From Bacteroidota bacterium (GTDB lineage Bacteria; Bacteroidota; Ignavibacteria; Ignavibacteriales; Ignavibacteriaceae), in contig JAJYOQ010000010.1 of NCBI GenBank assembly GCA_021796135.1, positions 1-24,737 on the forward strand: a DNA stretch of 24,737 nt, in the 5' to 3' direction. Under the pieces are notes generated by a model. That model did not search any database and had not been told where the DNA came from. It saw nothing but the letters and a program-made list of their open reading frames with translations. Positions within the stretch are counted from its first letter, which is position 1; every line of letters starts with the position of its first letter. Shown in pieces: positions 23,604-24,737 of the stretch. A program made the position numbers and the translations under genes.

Positions 23604-24737
23604 GTGTTAAAAAAATTTGATCAAAAAATAAGTGAAGGCATTCTATTTACAGACCATTACCAGCTAATGATGGCACAATTGTATTTTCGTGCCGGGTTAC
23701 ATGAAAAAGAGGCACAGTTTGATCATTTCTTCAGGCATTACCCTGATTATGGATCACATAAAGCAGGTTTTTGCATAAATGCCGGATTGGAATGGTTAAT
23801 AGACTGGATGCAAAACAGCTATTTCAATGATTACGATTTAGAAATATTACGATCGCAAAAAAGCGGTTCAGGCAAACAACTTTTTGAAGAGGATTTTTTA
23901 CACTGGTTAAGTAAGTCAGGAAACTTTAGTCAGATTAATATAAGAGCTATACCCGAAGGTAGGGTTGTTCATCCAAATGAACCATTAACGGTTGTTGAAG
24001 GTCCATTAGTAATGGCACAAATACTAGAGACTGCATTATTAAACCAATTAAATTTCCAAACTTTAATTGCAACAAAAGCAGCACGGTTACGTGAAATAGT
24101 ACAGGATCAATTGTTATTAGAATTTGGAGCCAGGCGTGGTCAGGATCGCGGAGCAATTGCCGGGGTGCGCGGCGCATTAATCGGAGGTGCGGATTTCTCC
24201 TCTAACATAGGAATTTCACATTTGCTTGGCTTGCCTCCAAAAGGGACTCATGCTCATAGTATGATACAACTTTTTATTGCTATGGGAATGAATGAGTTTG
24301 ACGCTTTTCAATCTTTCGCAGATCTTTATCCTGATGACTGCATTTTACTGGTAGATACCATTAACTCACTTGAAAGCGGTATTCCAAACGCAATAAAGGT
24401 CTTTGAAAATCTTAAAAGAAAAGGGCATAAACCTATTGGAATAAGATTAGATTCGGGTGATTTGGCTTACCTGAGTTTAAAAGCTGCCAAAATCTTAGAT
24501 GAAGCTGGTTTCCCAGAAATTAAAATCGTCCTATCAAACGAATTAGATGAAATGAATATCTGGCAAATTATTACTCAAATTTCTGATGAAGCAAAGCACT
24601 ATGGGATGGAGCCAGAAACTAAAAAAGCCGCTTTGTTTAAATTGTCTAAGTTTACCGTTAAAATCGGTTATCCGGATAAATGGAAAAGCTACAAAGGTCT
24701 TTCAATTAGCAGAGATTCTTATTTTGGAAATGCTTTA
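23604..24737 (+). CDS. pncB: Nicotinate phosphoribosyltransferase (3' part replaced by M13-peptidase-like sequence; cut by window edge)
   Basis: This enzyme makes nicotinate mononucleotide from nicotinate and PRPP in NAD salvage. Residues 1 to about 334 follow the family well: ILFTDHYQLMMAQ (13-25), FFRHYP, AIPEGRVVHPNEPL, LLEFGARRGQ, GTHAHS (215-219, the active-site His region), LLVDT, IRLDSGDL (280-287) and KIVLSNELDE. From about residue 335 the family's usual continuation, with the GVGT loop, is absent and the same open frame reads as an M13 metallopeptidase to the end of the window. 378 codons are visible, while this NAPRT type normally has roughly 470-490. The GTG start at 23604 lies five bases after the cyclodeaminase stop, suggesting translational coupling. 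The enzyme as written would lack its C-terminal domain, so either the assembly or the gene is rearranged. Confidence 0.85.
   Translation, partial: MLKKFDQKISEGILFTDHYQLMMAQLYFRAGLHEKEAQFDHFFRHYPDYGSHKAGFCINAGLEWLIDWMQNSYFNDYDLEILRSQKSGSGKQLFEEDFLHWLSKSGNFSQINIRAIPEGRVVHPNEPLTVVEGPLVMAQILETALLNQLNFQTLIATKAARLREIVQDQLLLEFGARRGQDRGAIAGVRGALIGGADFSSNIGISHLLGLPPKGTHAHSMIQLFIAMGMNEFDAFQSFADLYPDDCILLVDTINSLESGIPNAIKVFENLKRKGHKPIGIRLDSGDLAYLSLKAAKILDEAGFPEIKIVLSNELDEMNIWQIITQISDEAKHYGMEPETKKAALFKLSKFTVKIGYPDKWKSYKGLSISRDSYFGNAL
24606..24737 (+). other. M13 (neprilysin/PepO) metallopeptidase-like segment fused in frame
   Basis: The last 44 codons (residues 335-378 of the open frame) read as the central non-catalytic part of an M13 peptidase. 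The segment ETKKAALFKL and the motif KIGYPDKWKSY are characteristic of that family, followed by the usual DSYFGN. The zinc motifs HExxH and ExxxD would lie further downstream, outside the window. Nothing in nicotinate phosphoribosyltransferases resembles this. It is probably a piece of a neighbouring or unrelated pepO-type gene joined here by assembly error, deletion or recombination. The recognition is from motif memory, not a database search. Confidence 0.7.

Noticed and set aside
24500..24737. The end of the last gene as simply a divergent nicotinate phosphoribosyltransferase
   Set aside because: The change is abrupt, the GVGT region is missing and the new sequence carries a specific M13 peptidase motif (KIGYPDKW).

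Overview
The window is AT-rich and reads like a member of the Bacteroidota/Chlorobiota/Ignavibacteriota group, most likely an Ignavibacteria-type bacterium. The clues are a type IX secretion (T9SS) C-terminal domain opening with NYPNPFNPTT, a PorV/PorQ-family outer-membrane protein, a TonB-dependent receptor with a carboxypeptidase-regulatory-like N-domain, an S46 dipeptidyl-peptidase and a propeller-type sensor kinase. This assignment rests on gene content, not on a marker gene. A gene is cut at each end of the window.

Left part (1-7410), housekeeping and single genes. From the left edge there is the N-terminal half of a homodimeric pyruvate dehydrogenase E1 (aceE, minus) and a phosphomannomutase/phosphoglucomutase (manB/cpsG type, minus). 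A small eight-cysteine zinc-ribbon protein of unknown function (plus) and an S46 dipeptidyl-peptidase lipoprotein (plus) follow. After a clear terminator come a stand-alone AlaX-type alanyl-tRNA editing protein (minus) and a soluble orphan histidine kinase (plus). A second, probably bidirectional, terminator closes this part.

Central part (7470-20897), one large minus-strand locus. In transcription order it encodes a sensor kinase with 14 propeller blades, a Y_Y_Y domain, one membrane segment and a HisKA_3-type kinase. Its NarL/LuxR-type response regulator follows 46 bp later. A 300-bp control region comes next, then a closely spaced four-gene group: a TonB-dependent receptor, a 1206-residue secreted protein with DGIDNN motifs, an FnIII-like domain and a T9SS-like tail, a PorV/PorQ-family barrel, and a secreted protein with three CBM20-like modules and a T9SS tail. 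There is no SusD homologue. The control region holds a sigma70-like promoter and a palindrome centred about 42 bp upstream of the predicted start, where a class II activator would bind. I read the whole as a ligand-sensing regulator pair controlling a SusD-less outer-membrane and secreted-protein system. This is the most interesting functional unit in the window.

Right part (21127-24737), plus strand. A TANGO2/NRDE-family protein is followed by a tight cluster of glutamate formimidoyltransferase (ftcD), formimidotetrahydrofolate cyclodeaminase (TTG start, strong ribosome binding site) and nicotinate phosphoribosyltransferase (GTG start). In its last ~130 bp the last reading frame switches, without a stop, from a nicotinate phosphoribosyltransferase sequence to one recognisable as the middle of an M13 (neprilysin/PepO) metallopeptidase. 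The junction lies about one read length from the end of the window, so an assembly chimera is more likely than a true fusion, but it needs checking.

No tRNA, rRNA, insertion sequence or CRISPR array was seen.
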